Of a stretch of 64,000 nucleotides of DNA, positions 11,891 to 25,943 are shown piece by piece (the stretch's first letter is position 1; each line of letters opens with the position of its first letter). The notes beneath the pieces were generated by a model, which ran no database searches, had not been told where the DNA came from, and saw only the letters and a program-made list of their open reading frames with translations. The stretch comes from Acholoe squamosa. Taxonomy: Eukaryota; Annelida; Polychaeta; Phyllodocida; Polynoidae. Position numbers and translations under genes: made by a program. Where the stretch lies: positions 81,531,959-81,595,958 of the forward strand of contig OX439035.1 in assembly GCA_949317995.1 (NCBI GenBank). Direction: 5' to 3'.

Positions 11891-14029
11891 TGGCCTCCTA
11901 TCTTTTAACATGGAGGCTAACATTTTTTAGCCTGCTGTCATTTCTAAAATAATCATTTTGGTACTATCCCCTCTTGGAATATAGGCTACCACATATATCA
12001 ATGTTTTATGGAGGACAGAGTATACATTTTCAATTTTAATTTTTTAGCATCTTTCCTACCCAATTGGCGCAGATCTCAGATTTTCACCCTGTAACATAGT
12101 AGTATTGACTGTGAAATTCGTTTAACTGCCATAGTCGTGTCAACCACAGGAACAACAGAAATAACTCCAAATAGATCTAGGAGTGACAGCAATAATAAGG
12201 GAAGTGAAATGTGTGTGTCATTTAAATGGTAACATTTACTATGATTTGCCTCTCCATTTCTTAACATACCAAATTACGTTGGGCCGACTTGAAAATGACC
12301 TTATATAATCATGTACCTCATCATCCAGAATATTCTTCTTTTACTGGTAATATTGTTCAGTTGTGAACATAAAAAAATAGAGTTTTAGATGATAGGGAAA
12401 ATCACCCTGTGTGCACTACCAAGTGGTAGTGCAGAGTATTGTGTTAGTCAATGGTCGTGTTTATGCAAGGGTAAACACTAGGTAGAAATAGCCCATCTAT
12501 GATCTAGCATATGTTGAATATTGATAAAACATGCTTTTCGGATGGCTTCTAAAGTGTCACTCCACATTACTTTAAGCATAAGCCCATCTCACTGCGTGTC
12601 ATTCAACCTACAACACGCCATATTGATCCTAGACCTGTGGTGGCGAGCGTCAGTGGTGGTGGGTGGTGGTAGGGTGGTGCTCCATCCCCGCTGCCACTGC
12701 CACCACCACCAGTATGCAGTCCCCTTCCCACTGCCTCGCTTCCCGCTGCAGCTGAATCATCCAATAGACGTATGGGGGAAATCAACGTGTCAGCGCACTG
12801 TTAGACGCCGCACCTCAAAGGGATGTGTGAATTTGATAATGGTACCCTGGGTCCATGTGATGGGGTAATGGGTAATACCCGTATTTCGTATATTAGGTTT
12901 CACATGGTAAATGATTGTATTGTATTGGGTGTCCCTAAAGATTACTGGGAATATATGACGGGAATATGAGTACCGGGGTCAATTCACAATCCATTGCAGG
13001 AGATCGGATGTTCATGTCTGGAACCGTAACACCAAATGATCACTATTTTGGATTTGAGGACATATCAATCCTTTCAGGGCTCTAACGTGACCACTTGGTC
13101 ATTTGTGGTGTGTTTGCCAATTTGCTAAGAACAATACTTTCTCAACAACAAAAACAAACATCTAAAAAAAACAAAAAAAACATGCCAGTAGTGCTTATAG
13201 TATACGGGGGATACTATTCCTATGTAGCTCTGTCCAAATAAAGAACCAATGTTGAAACCGGGGATGCATGATTAGTAACCCTCTTTGCAGTCATCACATC
13301 ATCTATAATTGACTGCTCCCTACCCTGACCACTGGTTATCACAATAGCCTCTGCCAGATGGCCAGTCCTTGTTCAGCTTCAACAGGCTGTTAGCTGGACA
13401 TGTCCTCAGGAGACCCTGAGCTGCTCACGACCAGAGGTCAATGATAACTAGGTCGCAGACTGCGGACTGCAGTGGAGCAGCTCATATTGTTGGTCCCAGT
13501 AGTGTAGCCTGAGAGGCACTGGAGCAACTCATTGCATCTGCTGAATATTAATTCTGAATGTATAAGATATCTTTTGATTGATATTTTCATCTGTTCATTT
13601 AGGCCTACTTATTCATTAGTTTGTATTCATATATTTAACTCAAAAGACGAGTTATAAGAGTCTGGTAAAAACGCACCCTCATTCAGTGGGTCCTAACAGT
13701 AGACTAACACAGAGAAAAAAATCCCATAGGTGGTGCAAAAAAAAAGAAACATTCGCACACTTTTGGTATGGAGTGGTGCAAATAATTGATGAATGTTGAT
13801 GAATTTGCCGTAATTTGATCCGTCCTTGCGTCTCCAATGGCATAATTTCGGCACAAACATGGCAGATATCGATTTTTTGTAAATTATAATATAGAAATAT
13901 GATAAAGAATGGCAAAAGGATATGAATTGAATCGATATGTTTGATTAAAAATGTAAAAAAATATGTGTTCACCCTGTTGTTAATTCGCATCACAAAGCCA
14001 TGGTCATGCAAATTGACCCAAATAACCAT
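11891..14029. other. intron 1: two GAGCWGCTC motifs, otherwise no feature
   Basis: GAGCTGCTC occurs at 13418-13426 and GAGCAGCTC at 13475-13483, with a near copy (GAGCAACTC) close to 13520. A GT/AC-rich triplet patch lies near 12640-12720. No exon was recognised. Confidence 0.5.
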
Positions 14030-14330
14030 GGAAATTGGGTCGGGCATGCGCAGATAGAACCAAAATCCAACATGGCGGACAGTGAGACGATCGATATGTG
14101 GGGCTATAACAGTAAAAAGATAGGGTGTATTCGATTCAATTTGATTGATACTGCCAAAGATGCATGTATTGTATTCAAAAAGCCATTAATTTCAAGTTAA
14201 ATCGATAGAATATATCATTTCTCTGTCCAAAATGCTACTTCCGGCAAGGAGGGGTCGCGCATGCGCACAGAACATCAAAATCCAAAATGGCGGACAGCGA
14301 GACGATCGACTCATGGTGCTATCGAAACTG
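14030..14330 (+). repeat. duplicated segment with ATGGCGGACAG (YY1-like) core
   Basis: Two related segments about 220 bp apart share GCATGCGCA, an AAATCCAA motif, ATGGCGGACAG and GAGACGATCGA. The core resembles the YY1 consensus AANATGGCG. The copies have diverged by substitutions. Confidence 0.55.
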
Positions 14331-17300
14331 CTGGATTATAAGAAAATGGAGGAGAGTTACACTGTCTCATGCGTTTTTATGGTTAATATGGATCATTATT
14401 CAAGACCTGCTGGTGTTGTGCAATGGTTAACTCGCCAAGAGAGGAGTTATTCGCCAATGAAACATACGAGCAATAATAGATGCATTCTCCATAGGCTTAA
14501 CCATTGACAGTGATAATGCTCTTAGAAAACATGAGGTTAGTATCAGAAGGGGCTTAAAAGAAGAGATTAAGTGCCCTTTCGAGTAACTTGCATTGCAAAA
14601 TGCTGTCCTATATTTATTCATTTGTATTTTCTGCGTACATGTATTTCGAGATGTGTATGAAGGTGTCTGTTTAATTATGCTCTATTTTTTGCCCTTTGAA
14701 TGTAAGTAAAATACACATATCAAGGGATGTTGTGGGAGGTGAAATGTGTAGTCATCGATAGAGATACTAGGTGATCAATGTAATTAAATCTAATGGATAT
14801 CACCGTGAGAGAAAGAAAAGAAAGAAACGAAACAGATCCTCTGCATAATATTTCAACATTTTCTCAGTTGGGTAGTTCGGGGCGTGTCGACAATTGCCTT
14901 TTGCTATAGGCTAGCTAGACAGATGTTCCTACCTTTGAAAGTTGTCATCATTTATAAAATTTTAGGAGCCTGGATCTCTTCAAGTGTATTGTGTACCAGA
15001 CAGTCATTGTCCATAACTGTATCCGCATAACAGTGCACCATAGCCATCAGATATATAATGTTCCCTTCGTGCATCAAATTCATTTTCCTTCCTTTTTTGT
15101 GAACTGTTTTATCCTATAGATAATACATTAGTATAAACATTGTCTGCTACGTGAGTTTCGCCCTTCCTGTATCCTCAACCAGACGTGAGACAGCTGAAAT
15201 AGTCCATAGACAACAAGTATTGATCTCCTTCTATGGGAGAATGGGAGAAGAAAGCTGTTCCAACATGGTAATGAGTGCTACAGCAGGTTGGGATGGGAAA
15301 AGCTACTGGGCATGCTTGAGTAGCGTCACTAATGAGCAAGAATAAAAATGAACGTCCAACAGCAGTAATCACATATTTCATTGAGATGAACACGATGGTT
15401 TTAGCATCGGTATGATGTCTTCGTGAATTCCGATTGAATCCGTTCATGTATGTTTTAGTAGAAACTTATTCAGACACTTTGAAAAGCATGGCACCTTAGA
15501 GAACTTTAAGAATATATGCGAGTATTCGATCTCATCCCTATTGACCATTGAATAAACTATAAAAGAGGAAAAAACAAGTAGCTAGACAGGTGGCCTTAGT
15601 ACCAAATAGTTTAGGCATACGTGTATGCATACCAACACTATACCACAGAAAACCTAGAATAAATAATTAAGTAGAGATTGAACACCCGTATACTTATTGC
15701 AGTGCAAAATTAGTGGACCACTGATTTAATAATCCTTGCACTATTAACACAAGTAATAGCTAATGGAATGACAATGCATTTGACCACTGAATTAACACTG
15801 GTCGGGGGAGACAATTAATTGCATCAACTGCACTGAAACGGAGAAGTCTTTCAGTGCTTACTGCATAATTATGTAGTATTAAAACATGTGATATGGCAGG
15901 AACTAGAATCAGAAGTGTTCACATAATTATGGTCCGGGGATTATATTGGAGCATAATGTGTATATGCAGATAAAACTGAGGGGATAGAAACAATGATCTT
16001 TGTATTAGTATTTCCCTCTGTACAGGAACCCGTTGTTGTGTTACATACGGCGGCGTGATGCCGGGCCTGGAGCTCGAGGCCTGGAGAGGTGCCAGTCTCT
16101 AGGCGTGCTGTATTCACGAAACACCAAGCTTCATTACCCCGGGACGGTCAGCTATAGGTGATGACGGGAGGGGGGAGGTGGTGAATCGGTACAGACCCCC
16201 CCCCCTCCCCCCACTCACCAGCTCCACCTGTGGCTGTTGTGGCACACGCCCTTTAGGGAACAGACGCCCCTAACCCCATTACCCTCCAGGGTTATATAGA
16301 ACAATACAATACACGAACATGTAATTATAGGATGTGGCATATATGTGATAAGTATAGAATGAAGAAAACAATGTATGATTATGTTTTGTCTGCTGATAGG
16401 CCATTCGCTTTACATCATTGGATTAGTCAGTCACAGATATCAAGATCAGCTTGCCTTCAATTGTCAATGACTTTAACCCTTTCCACCCTATAAAGCAGCC
16501 AGGGTACATTGGAGTAATCATCATTCTGCTAGGGATTGCAGCACATTGAATACCACTTCCTATATTAAAAAAACATAGGAGACCCTTAGATTACCTCATG
16601 TATATTATCTATTAGTGGGTCTTCTCTTATATATAGTGGGACTTCTAGGAATGAATATTAGAAGAAGACCCATAGAATGAAAACCAACGGGCATAACCTA
16701 AGACCTCCACATTACTTCGTGAACATGGTGTTTCGCAACCACACGGATGAATAATGTATCACTGTTGGCTCTGTCCCGTATGGAGTGTTGCCACAGGGGA
16801 TCGGCTGAGGTCGGTCTGGGTTGGGCCTGGGGCAGACTGGCTTCTCAGGTTGTAGTTGTAGCCTCAGACCGTGAGCTGCTCAGCAGGCTCGTGGACAGCT
16901 GAGAGCTGCTCCCATAGGCCCGCCAATATGTACACATCTGCTGACAACACTGATGTGTTGGCGAATTGGCGCCATGGTACAGTCCACCCTTGGGTCCATC
17001 AGTGTGCTAAGGGAGAGGACGGTGTTTGAACAAAAATGTCAACGTAAATTAATCGATTTGACCTTCATCTACCAGACTTGTACCCCTATTTGAAACAGAC
17101 CAGATGGTGACACCACATTGCCCCTGAGAAATAATGGACGTTGTTCTCATAGTGGTCATATTAAAACAAATAGATAAGTAAAAAAATAAGGGGGGAGGGG
17201 GATAGAGCGCTTTTTTGATGAACAATAATCATTTACCTTATATAGCTTGTGAATGGCCAGAATCAAAGTCTTGGCTTTGTGTATGAAGCTGAATAATGAA

Positions 17301-19765
17301 AGCAAATAAAGTCATCTACATGTTGTTTCTCTCGAATAATGAAGCTGTAGTTGTCAGAGGCACATCCACTAACTAAGGAGTATTAGACTTCTCACAAGAC
17401 ACGGAGGTTCATAAAGTAATCCTGCTTCCTTTAATTCCATTAGGCTTCTGTTTTCATCCATCTGCAGCATTGAAGCGTTAAATGCTTGAATGGGAAAATG
17501 GAACACCAAGGCCGAGTAGGCAAAGGCCTTGGGAGAAGAGGAACTGAGGACTGGCTCATGAATCACATCTTAAAGGGGCGCTATAACCATATTTTATGCA
17601 CATATCGGTCTGTTATTCATGTCTAACAAAGTGCCTGTATAAAACCAGTATAGGTTATGTGAATACTATCCATGAGTCTATAGTACCGCTACATTTATTA
17701 TACTACCCCCGGTATATGGTATATAGGCCTACCATTCATTCTCTCGCCCAGTAGTCTATGTATAGAACCCCGGACACAAGTGTCTGCGAAGACAATTATA
17801 TACCTTATTAACTCGGAAAGAGTTTAGGAAGTTGGGGGTGGGTCAAGCCAATTTAAGAGACGCGTTTTGGGGCCAGAAATGACCAACCTTTTATTTTTTT
17901 AAATCCATTAAAATTCTTTTAAGGTTCATTTTGGTCTCAAATCAATGTGTATATGATAGGTTATCTTTCGTAGCACCTGCAGGACATAGATATTAAAATC
18001 ATAAAAATGAATATGACCAAAAAAATTTGTATGCGACGCTTTGGGGCTGCCAATGTTAAACCTATGGAGGTGTCAGTCGGGTGTCGTTCCAGGGTGTCAA
18101 CAAACTCCCGCCATGGCTCTTTGGCTGTTTCAAATACTACTGTTACTCCCTGGTAAAGTAGTACATACATTGTATCTTTGGTGGGAGGAAGTCCATGTGC
18201 GAGAACAGCCCCCCTTCACTGTACATAGGCACTACGTTGTTAGGAGGTATGGACTTTCCGAGTTACAAGTGCTCCTAGCACTGTGCCCTATGTTTTTTTT
18301 TGTGTTATCTTAATCTTGTACAAATCTACCAAATAAGTGAATGAAATAGACCCTTATAGATTGAACGTAAAATTTCAGTAACATACTGCTGCACTCAGTT
18401 GAGTATCTGTACCTACGTATGGCAGATTAATCTCAAGTCGACCATATATACCTGGAGTTGGCCACCCCTCCAGGGAGCCTGAAAATCTCTTTATACTGAC
18501 TAAACATAGCCAACTGGTTGAATGGCTTTGATGACTTCAGATGAGCTTTTCTTCTTTTAAAGATTCACTATCCATCTTTAAAATCCTAGGCAGTCAGTTT
18601 AGGATCCACATCCATCCCCATGTTATACGCTTAGTTAGTGTGGCACTCATGATTTTCGACCGACGGGCAGGTCGATTTAGAAGGCCTTCCGTTTTTTGGT
18701 TGTCAGATAAGCTCTGTGAAATCCTGCAAAACCATAAGTCTGGCTCAAGGCGTCCTGGTGAGCTAATTTAATCAATCTGGATGTGACTTATATCAATTAT
18801 ACATATGGCTCATTCCAAGAAATACTGCACATGGGGGGCCTTGATCATGAATTGACAAACTCAGCATTTCTTAATAACATTACATTTTATTGATAGCCCT
18901 ATATCTTGGCATATTAAAAAGGTTCATTCAAGGATCCAACTCCTAAGATGTCAGTTTTTATCACAGATGCCGTAAAACCTTTTATAACATGGTTGGGCAA
19001 AGTCATAGTGCATTATCCTAAATGCTGCATTCTCATTGGCTGATTGACCGTGCATTATCTAGATGGATAATGTACTCCCAGGAAAGGAGACTAATTTCAT
19101 CTCACCACTATAAGGCCCCTCGATGTCTCAATACAGTCTAGAGCACTCCCACAGCCATGCCCCGTGCATTATTCCCTAACTAGAAAAAGGGAACATTACT
19201 GATCGTAATCAATCAAACATGAATAACACCACCAATAAGACTCCTAGAAACACCAAATATTGTAGCCAGACTGGTACAATGTATGACTTTATGTATACCA
19301 ATAAGTTAAATTGAGGCTCGAAAACTCTGGAAGTTACGCATTGGCGGAAAAATTGAAAACTGAAAATTTGTGAATTTATTCTTCAATTTCTTAATTTTAG
19401 CCTAGCTCATTCAAAATCCTTCATACAATGACTATATTAACTGTCCATTGTTTCTAATAGAACTACTGTACAGAATAATTACAATTAGCCTGATATATAA
19501 TACTTGTACTGCATAGTCAGTACATGCGTAGAGGCCATATTGCATGTACCATCAGTAACGTTCCCTATTCATTAACCTCTCAAAGAATGGCCACAGCTCA
19601 TCTATACATCATCATATTCCATTGGCATCACATAAACAATGATAAAAGAGTTTGTACTGCATATCTAGAGTCATTTAAGCATGCATAAGGCCCATATTTG
19701 GTGTCTAATATCACTTTGAAAATTGAAAATCACAACTTTTTGTACATTTGTAGCTACTCGCACAT
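14331..19765. other. intron 1: no gene; one motif pair
   Basis: No exon was recognised across this stretch. GAGCTGCTC occurs at 16873-16881 and 16903-16911 in a GC-richer patch. Short open frames here (for example around 18041-18313) have no homology that I recognise and no convincing splice context. Confidence 0.45.
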
Positions 19766-20110
19766 CCCATATGGTGCTAAAATATATCTTTCCATACACC
19801 AAATGGTCTTTTCTCTTAAGCATGTCTACAATTGAATACAAATGACAGAAACACCATACAAGATAATAGGTTGGCACTATAAAAGTAGAACTCTAATCAT
19901 CTCAAAAATGCTTGTAGGCATCAGTAACATTCCCTATTCATATGTGGTGCTAAAATGTATCTTTACATACACCAAGTACTCTTTTCACATAAGCCAGACA
20001 CGTCTACAATTGAGTAGAAATGCTACAAACACTATACAAGGTTGATACTATGAAAATATAACTTTGAACATCCAGTAATATCTGTAACCATCAGTAACGT
20101 CCCTGGAATG
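19766..20110 (+). repeat. two-copy tandem repeat, about 174-bp period
   Basis: The segment beginning GTGCTAAAATATATC near 19772 recurs near 19946 with about 15-20% divergence. Both copies end in a TCAGTAACRTTCC motif. Partial versions of that motif also occur near 19551 and 20270. Confidence 0.6.
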
Positions 20111-21510
20111 TTACTGATTGCGGTGTGCATTGAAAATCACTTATATGTACCTGGCATGGGTAATTCCAGGAGTACATAAATTTTTTTATGGAAGACCCCC
20201 ACCAGGGAACCTCTTGATTGCATATAATAAGAAGACTGGTGATATTCCCTAACCAGGTTAGATGGACACTATCAATAACGTTCCACTCTTAAAAATTCAT
20301 TATTAATTCATATAAAAAATAAGTTATGCCCCAAGACTCACCCAAACCATATGGAAATCTTAGCTATGACCCCCCCCCCCCACTAAGGAATACAAATATT
20401 ATTGGTGGTGTAGAAGTGTTTCCCTTGCTATTATTATATGCCCAAGGAACCGAATGTGCAGTAAATCTTGGAATGACCCATATAGAACACCTCAAATGGT
20501 CTAATGCAGTACAATTTATGGCACATTCGTCAAGCTTTTGTGACATTCCAATAAAGGATAACATATCGTAGATAGGTATCGCAATGTAATCACGAAAACA
20601 ATATCACTTTGTAACTTGCCCATCTCAGTCTCTTCTATCTGTGCATCCGCTAAGGCTAGGTACCAAAAGGGCACACCCCGGGTGCAAGCGATGGCAGTAG
20701 ATCCTTCAGCAATCATTTTCGAATCGTTGAAAAAGAGGGATATTTATTGTTTCGTAAGTCTTGCCTTAAGAAGGAATCACTCATTGAGCCCACAGGGGCC
20801 ATATGCCCCCTTTTACGGAGGCAGCAGTTCATTCACAGCTGCTCCCTGGGAAGATCTCACTGGGATTCATGCGGGTGTCTCACGCCAGTTGCAGAGGTGA
20901 CTTTTCTTTTTCCTAAAAGAAACGAGGGCTCCTACTCGTGAGAAGATTTCAGTGGCAGGGATTAGGTGGATAGTGTACGGGGGTAGGAAGCAGGACCGAA
21001 GGCCTCTGGAGGGCTCGATTATTGATTGCTTAATACAGTTTTGTCTGAAGTGGGCTCGAGAGCCATTTGCCTTGCACACAGCCCATGGAATTGTTTCAGG
21101 ATCTCCAGCCTAGACCACATTTTAAGTCTCGAAAATTCGTTTTCAAAATGTCATAGTCATAGGTCGTGTGTTTGTAAAGTAAGCCAATGACGTGCCGGTT
21201 TAAGGCCATCATTCAAATATCTGAGTTCTGACCCATACATATGTACACTATGATGTACTTTAGGCCTACGAATCAGCACCTAGGGATGGTGATCATGTAC
21301 ATAGACTTTAGGTTACTGTCCACTTAGAAAGCCGAAAGGAAGTTAAATTCTGTTGAACTTCGAACATCTATTCCCTTCTTCTCGAATTGTTGTTCAGCAG
21401 ACCTATGTCATGTGTTTACTTGTACACTCTCACTCCCAGTCTATTGAACTCTTTTCAACAAGTTATTGGACCATCCTAATCCACATTGGCAACAGATTTT
21501 ATGGTCCACC
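20111..21510. other. intron 1, no feature seen
   Basis: Ordinary intronic sequence with a C run at 20370-20380. No exon or transposon was recognised. Confidence 0.45.
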
Positions 21511-21582
21511 TCCCAGGTGGTCTAGTGGTTAGGATTCCGCGCTTTCACCGCGGCGGCCGGGGTTCGATTCCCGGTCTGGGAA
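21511..21582 (+). tRNA. tRNA-Glu (anticodon TTC)
   Basis: The 72-nt gene folds as a cloverleaf. The acceptor strands TCCCAGG and TCTGGGA pair over seven positions with one G-T. The anticodon stem CCGCG/CGCGG encloses the loop CTTTCAC with TTC. The A box (TGGTCTAGTGG) and B box (GGTTCGATTCC) match the polymerase III consensus, no intron is present, and a TTTT follows near 21590 as terminator. CCA is not encoded, as is normal in eukaryotes. It lies in spastin intron 1, in the same orientation, and looks functional. Confidence 0.95.
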
Positions 21583-22252
21583 TAGGATGTTTTGTGCAAA
21601 TTATGGTGACTATGTCTCTTCTGACATCTGACCAGAAGCATGCCTTTGGCAGCTAAAGCATGAGCATAAGGTATGTGGTCAGGTATATGTCACTGCAAGG
21701 CTCCTAAGAGCGCTCATCTAAAACTCCTCTTCTTTACCTGATTAGCAATTGTCAGTTTTAAGATTTGACAAAATCCTAATGAAACCCGATAGACTAGGCT
21801 AAGTAAGGCCCTAAGGGAGTAGTCAATGGGTGTGTGTGTGTGGGGGGGGGGGTGAACTCTTCCCTCCCCTCCCCCGGGTGCAAGTGCGGGTTGCCCCCAC
21901 AACCTGTTGATCAAAAGGTTGGCATTAAAACAACAACAAAAAACACCAGGACAAGGAAACAATAATAGGCCTACATGGGAGGTGGGGATGCCCGGGGGGG
22001 GGGGATGTCCTGGTGGGAAATCCCGGTGGGAAATAACCTATGGGGGGGGGGTCCAGGGGTGAAATGGCAGAGGGGGGGGGGCATGTTCAGGGGGACATGT
22101 GCAAGGGGGAGATGCCCTAGAATCGTTAAAAAGTGGCCACTTCCTGAAAGTGACGATGTGACGTCCTTAAAATTTGAGCACCCATGTATAGGCACACTGA
22201 AAGCCTGTAGTGCCCGTGCTCTGAACCATTAGGCCTAGTGTTGTAGGGTACT
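21583..22252. other. intron 1: G-rich tracts, no gene
   Basis: The stretch contains a TG run followed by G runs (21831-21851) and several G9-G13 runs with GGGATG-type spacers (21990-22110). These could form G-quadruplexes on the plus strand. No gene was seen. Confidence 0.5.
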
Positions 22253-23252
22253 GAAGGTTGCCTAATTTGGACCGGCTCGTAAATTGGACCACCCTTGTTT
22301 CCCCTAGTGGCGGTAATAGGAACTAGGTTCCAATGCTGCCACTTTTTAGTAAATATCACTAAAGTTCCTGATGACTTCCAAAAACATAAATTTTTTTATA
22401 ATTTTATGCACATTTTCCATGAAAAATGGTTTTTAGACCTCTTGATCTTATTTGCATTGCTGCTTACTTAAGTGCTCTTGGTTGCTAGGCAACATATTTT
22501 TGTTCAAAATCCTTTCAGATTTTTAGATGTCATATACTTTCATGCTAAAATGAAATTTGATTAAAACCATTGGCATGTTTTAGAAAACAAACTATCAATG
22601 AGAAAGATGAAATTTGCCTAAATTGAACCAGCTTGACTTGCCTGAATTGGACCATAGTTGTACCATTGGGTCCCATTTAGTTGCCTAAATTGGACCACCC
22701 AGTGGTCCCTAGGTTCTAAATTGAACCAAAGTGTAACGTTTTTCTTACTCCAGTACAGAGGAAATGTGATATTATATATTAGATATTATATATTAGATAT
22801 TATTAGATCTATATTTCAAGATTATTAACACAACCACAACAACTGAAGTCAGTTTAGAAGATGGCAATTTTATTTCGTAGGAATCAAATGATCAAGACGT
22901 TTCGCCCATACAATAGGCTTCTTCAGGTGATGATCTTCAGGTGTTTATATATTAAATGTTCCCCAATTTAATATATTTTTCAATATAAGGAAAATATAAG
23001 GAAATAGAGAACAATAAGGCAGATTGGTCCAATTTAGGATACCAACTGGTCCAATTTAAGCAACCAGGTGCCTAAATTGGACCATTAGGCTTTGATTTTT
23101 AATTGCACACCCTGACAAATTTCTAGATTTTTATGCTATCGCCAGAAAGCTGTGAGGTACCCTCACAAAGTGTATAAGTTTTACATTCGAATTCATAGAA
23201 ATAATCACTGTACAGGGAAAAGTTCTTAGGGGGTCCAAATTAGGCAACTTTC
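22253..23252. mobile_element. 1-kb non-autonomous element with CCTAAATTGGACC repeats
   Basis: The ends are inverted: GTTGCCTAATTTGGACC at the left and its complement at the right (23232-23248), with a few more matching outer bases. About ten direct and inverted variants of CCTAAATTGGACC are scattered inside. No coding frame was seen. A TAGATATTATATAT tandem and a segment with a hammerhead-like motif lie near its middle and may be a nested insertion. Confidence 0.6.
22884..22944 (-). ncRNA. candidate hammerhead ribozyme motif, Penelope-type
   Basis: On the minus strand CTGAAGA (fits the core CUGANGA, 22920-22926) is followed by a helix-II candidate GCCTAT/ATGGGC, then GAAA (22900-22903) and ACGTC with a possible cleavage after GTC. 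The flanks can pair as helix I over about eight positions with two mismatches. The very short palindromic helix III (ACGT) is typical of minimal hammerheads described in Penelope-like retroelements. The call rests on motif matching by eye. Confidence 0.45.
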
Positions 23253-23436
23253 CCCTAGATGTCAAGATTGTGTCAATGGACCATTCTGGGTATTATTATT
23301 ATTTTTCATATTTACTAATTTCTTCGCCATATAAAGCCTAAGCTCTGCCCATGATCCACACTCAATAATCTCCTGTATTCCTCAATAGGAACCAGGATCC
23401 TTTAGTCATCACAAACACACTTCCTCTATTAGACTC
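23253..23436. other. intron 1, no feature seen
   Basis: A short interval between two elements with nothing recognisable. Confidence 0.5.
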
Positions 23437-23971
23437 TGTGACATAAGGTACAAGGATGTAATAACATTCCAACCCTATCTACTCAGTCCAACTGGAGGAA
23501 GTGGGATCCACCCGTGGTGCCATATTTGGAATGAGAGGATATTTCACAATCTCCTCTCAATCCTCATTAACATAATCTACCCACAGGTGGCACTCTCTCC
23601 TTATGACATGTGTCACTATTCTATTGAGCCACATATACAGAACATTTCACAACACTGTGAGCTGCTCAGGCCCTCAGTATATAAGGTAGCTTGAGCAGCT
23701 CCCAGTCATCTATTCCAAGCTATCTATTCCAAGCTATCTATTCTAAGCTATCTATTCTAAGTTCATCTCTCCCAACTTACACCTTACACCTATACCTAGA
23801 ACCTACGACAGGTTGAGCTATAGGATCGGAGGCAGAGCTTAGATCTTGGAGAGTGTTATCATTGTTATCACCTTTATAAAACACTCATGTCAGCTATGCA
23901 ATAAAAGGATCAACTGAACTTCCCTGGATTCCGTGTACATTCACTTCACCACATGTAACCGTCCGTTGACA
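23437..23971 (+). mobile_element. possible solo LTR-like fossil
   Basis: The segment begins TGT and ends ACA. It has a TATA box (TATATAAG at 23679-23686), a polyadenylation signal AATAAA (23900-23905) and, just outside its right end, a TGGGTGGTTCAGAGG tract that could be a primer-binding remnant. No internal coding region follows. Four 14-bp AAGCTATCTATTC repeats lie at about 23706-23765. The family is unknown and the age cannot be judged from one copy. It could instead be a host promoter-like region. Confidence 0.3.
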
Positions 23972-25943
23972 ATTGGGTGGTTCAGAGGTTAAGATTGTCG
24001 TAGGGCCTACAACCATGCCTATTAGGGTGATAGGTAATCCTGATCTTTTGTGCTACATAGGCCTAAGTCACTGTATATTAATTCCCCCAAAAATCACTGA
24101 AGCACACACACAGGTGATACTATCTTAGAATAGGTCTACACAAGTTTGATGACTTCAGAGAGTGTTATGCCAGAGTATTGTTCCTTTAACGACCACTGAC
24201 GGTTTAGAGATTCAGCAGTACCAGGCAAGCAATATCTATGGAAATCTAAGCTTTGTAGTGAGAATTTATAACGGTATAAAAGTTGGTGCAGCAGAACCTC
24301 ATTAACTATGCATTAGAGTGATAATATAAATAATCCTGTGGCATGGGAATATGCCGAGTCCCATGGCCGTCTATAGACCTACAGAGCCATGTGTAAACCA
24401 GGAGCAATAGAAATAACCATGAGATTCAAACAGTGCTAGCTCGCTGGAAGACGGCTACTGTATCATATATCTGTATCAACTTTAAAAGTCGTCTATGCCC
24501 CCAAATCACCTAGAATTACATTTTAAGGCGATTTTTATGAGGACAATTTGCTGTTCTGACATTTAGACAAATTGGAGCTCGGACTAGGAGTGACTCCTCT
24601 CACCTACCTTTAGGTAAACCTAATCATACTGACCCGTCTGGGTCTCGAGTTATTGTTCAATTTTCTTATTTTAGCTTACAGAGGCCTGTCGTCTATAGGA
24701 GCAAGTGTTTCCCTTTAACCGTTGCCATGGAAACAGTCCCAAATATCTTATAGCTAGACAAGATGACAGGTGGCAGATATCGTTTGTTGTTACCATAATG
24801 ATATGCCTACGTTCACTGTAGGCACATACCTTAAGCCCTATAGAAGGCCAAATGCCCATCGCGGATAGTAGATTTGTATAAATCTACATATTTTCCCAAT
24901 GAATATGCATATGGAGATAGTAAAATTTATATCAGGCCTAGCAGTAGAAAAAAAAGCAAATTATTTAATGTGTCAAACGGTAAAATATCTTATAGCATTA
25001 GAAAGCAATTTACCAACGCTTTGATAGGATGTAGGAATCTCCAAAATCGTTTATATTGGGCAAAAATAAAAGGTGTGTTTCCAATTACATGTCCCCTGTG
25101 GAGTGTGGACCTTCATGTGAGGGCATAAGGGAGCAGAATAACTTCATTGGGAGTCCATGAAGGAGGAATTCTCCTTCCATACTGACAGTGGGCATACCAG
25201 ATTCGTAAAAGGCAACAAAGCTGGGTTTTCTTGTGGCTTGGGGTGAGCATGTGGGCAGCTGGTGTCCATATGCGTGGGCCCGGGTCTACATGCTTGCCTT
25301 TTTGCCATGGGATTCCCCCTCAGTGAACCACATCTGAGTGATCAAAGGCCGTGGTTTGTCTGGCCCTGCATATGGGACCAGGCAAATAAAAGAACACTTG
25401 CTATCCTTCGAAAATAGGAGGGGAATAAAGCCCCGGTAGCGGTTTCCCCCTCACCCCTCCTCATAGATTCGGTCATTCATCTCATAGATTTGGTCATTCA
25501 TAGATTCAGTCACTGCTGTGTCGGACAAGCAGCATAAAAATACCTGTCCAAAAAGAAAAGAAAGGACTTAATGTCCGAGAACCCTTGAATGTCTGAGTTC
25601 CTCGATGACCCCCGGACGTAAAACTAAACAAACAAACAAACAAACAAATCCAGTTACATGAACTGAAATGCTAGGGTCGGTAGGTCGGATTTTTTTATAT
25701 ATCAACATTTTGTCCTATCTGGTCCCCTAGATCCTCACACCAGTAGAACCCTTACCGCTCCCCCCTCCTTGAATCTACCCCCCCCCCCCCTAGCCACACC
25801 CAAAAGGCTCTGATTTTTAAAGTCATCCTCCCGAGCTCTGGTTTCAAAGCCACCTTTCCAACCCCCCCCCCCCTCTTATTTTTCTATTGTCTCATCACTC
25901 ATTGTATATATTCCCATATCACTTGAGCTACTTCCCCGTCTGA
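23972..25943. other. intron 1, no gene seen
   Basis: The stretch contains a three-copy short tandem (ATAGATTYGGTCATT) at about 25463-25515 and an AAAC run at 25625-25648. No exon was recognised. Confidence 0.45.
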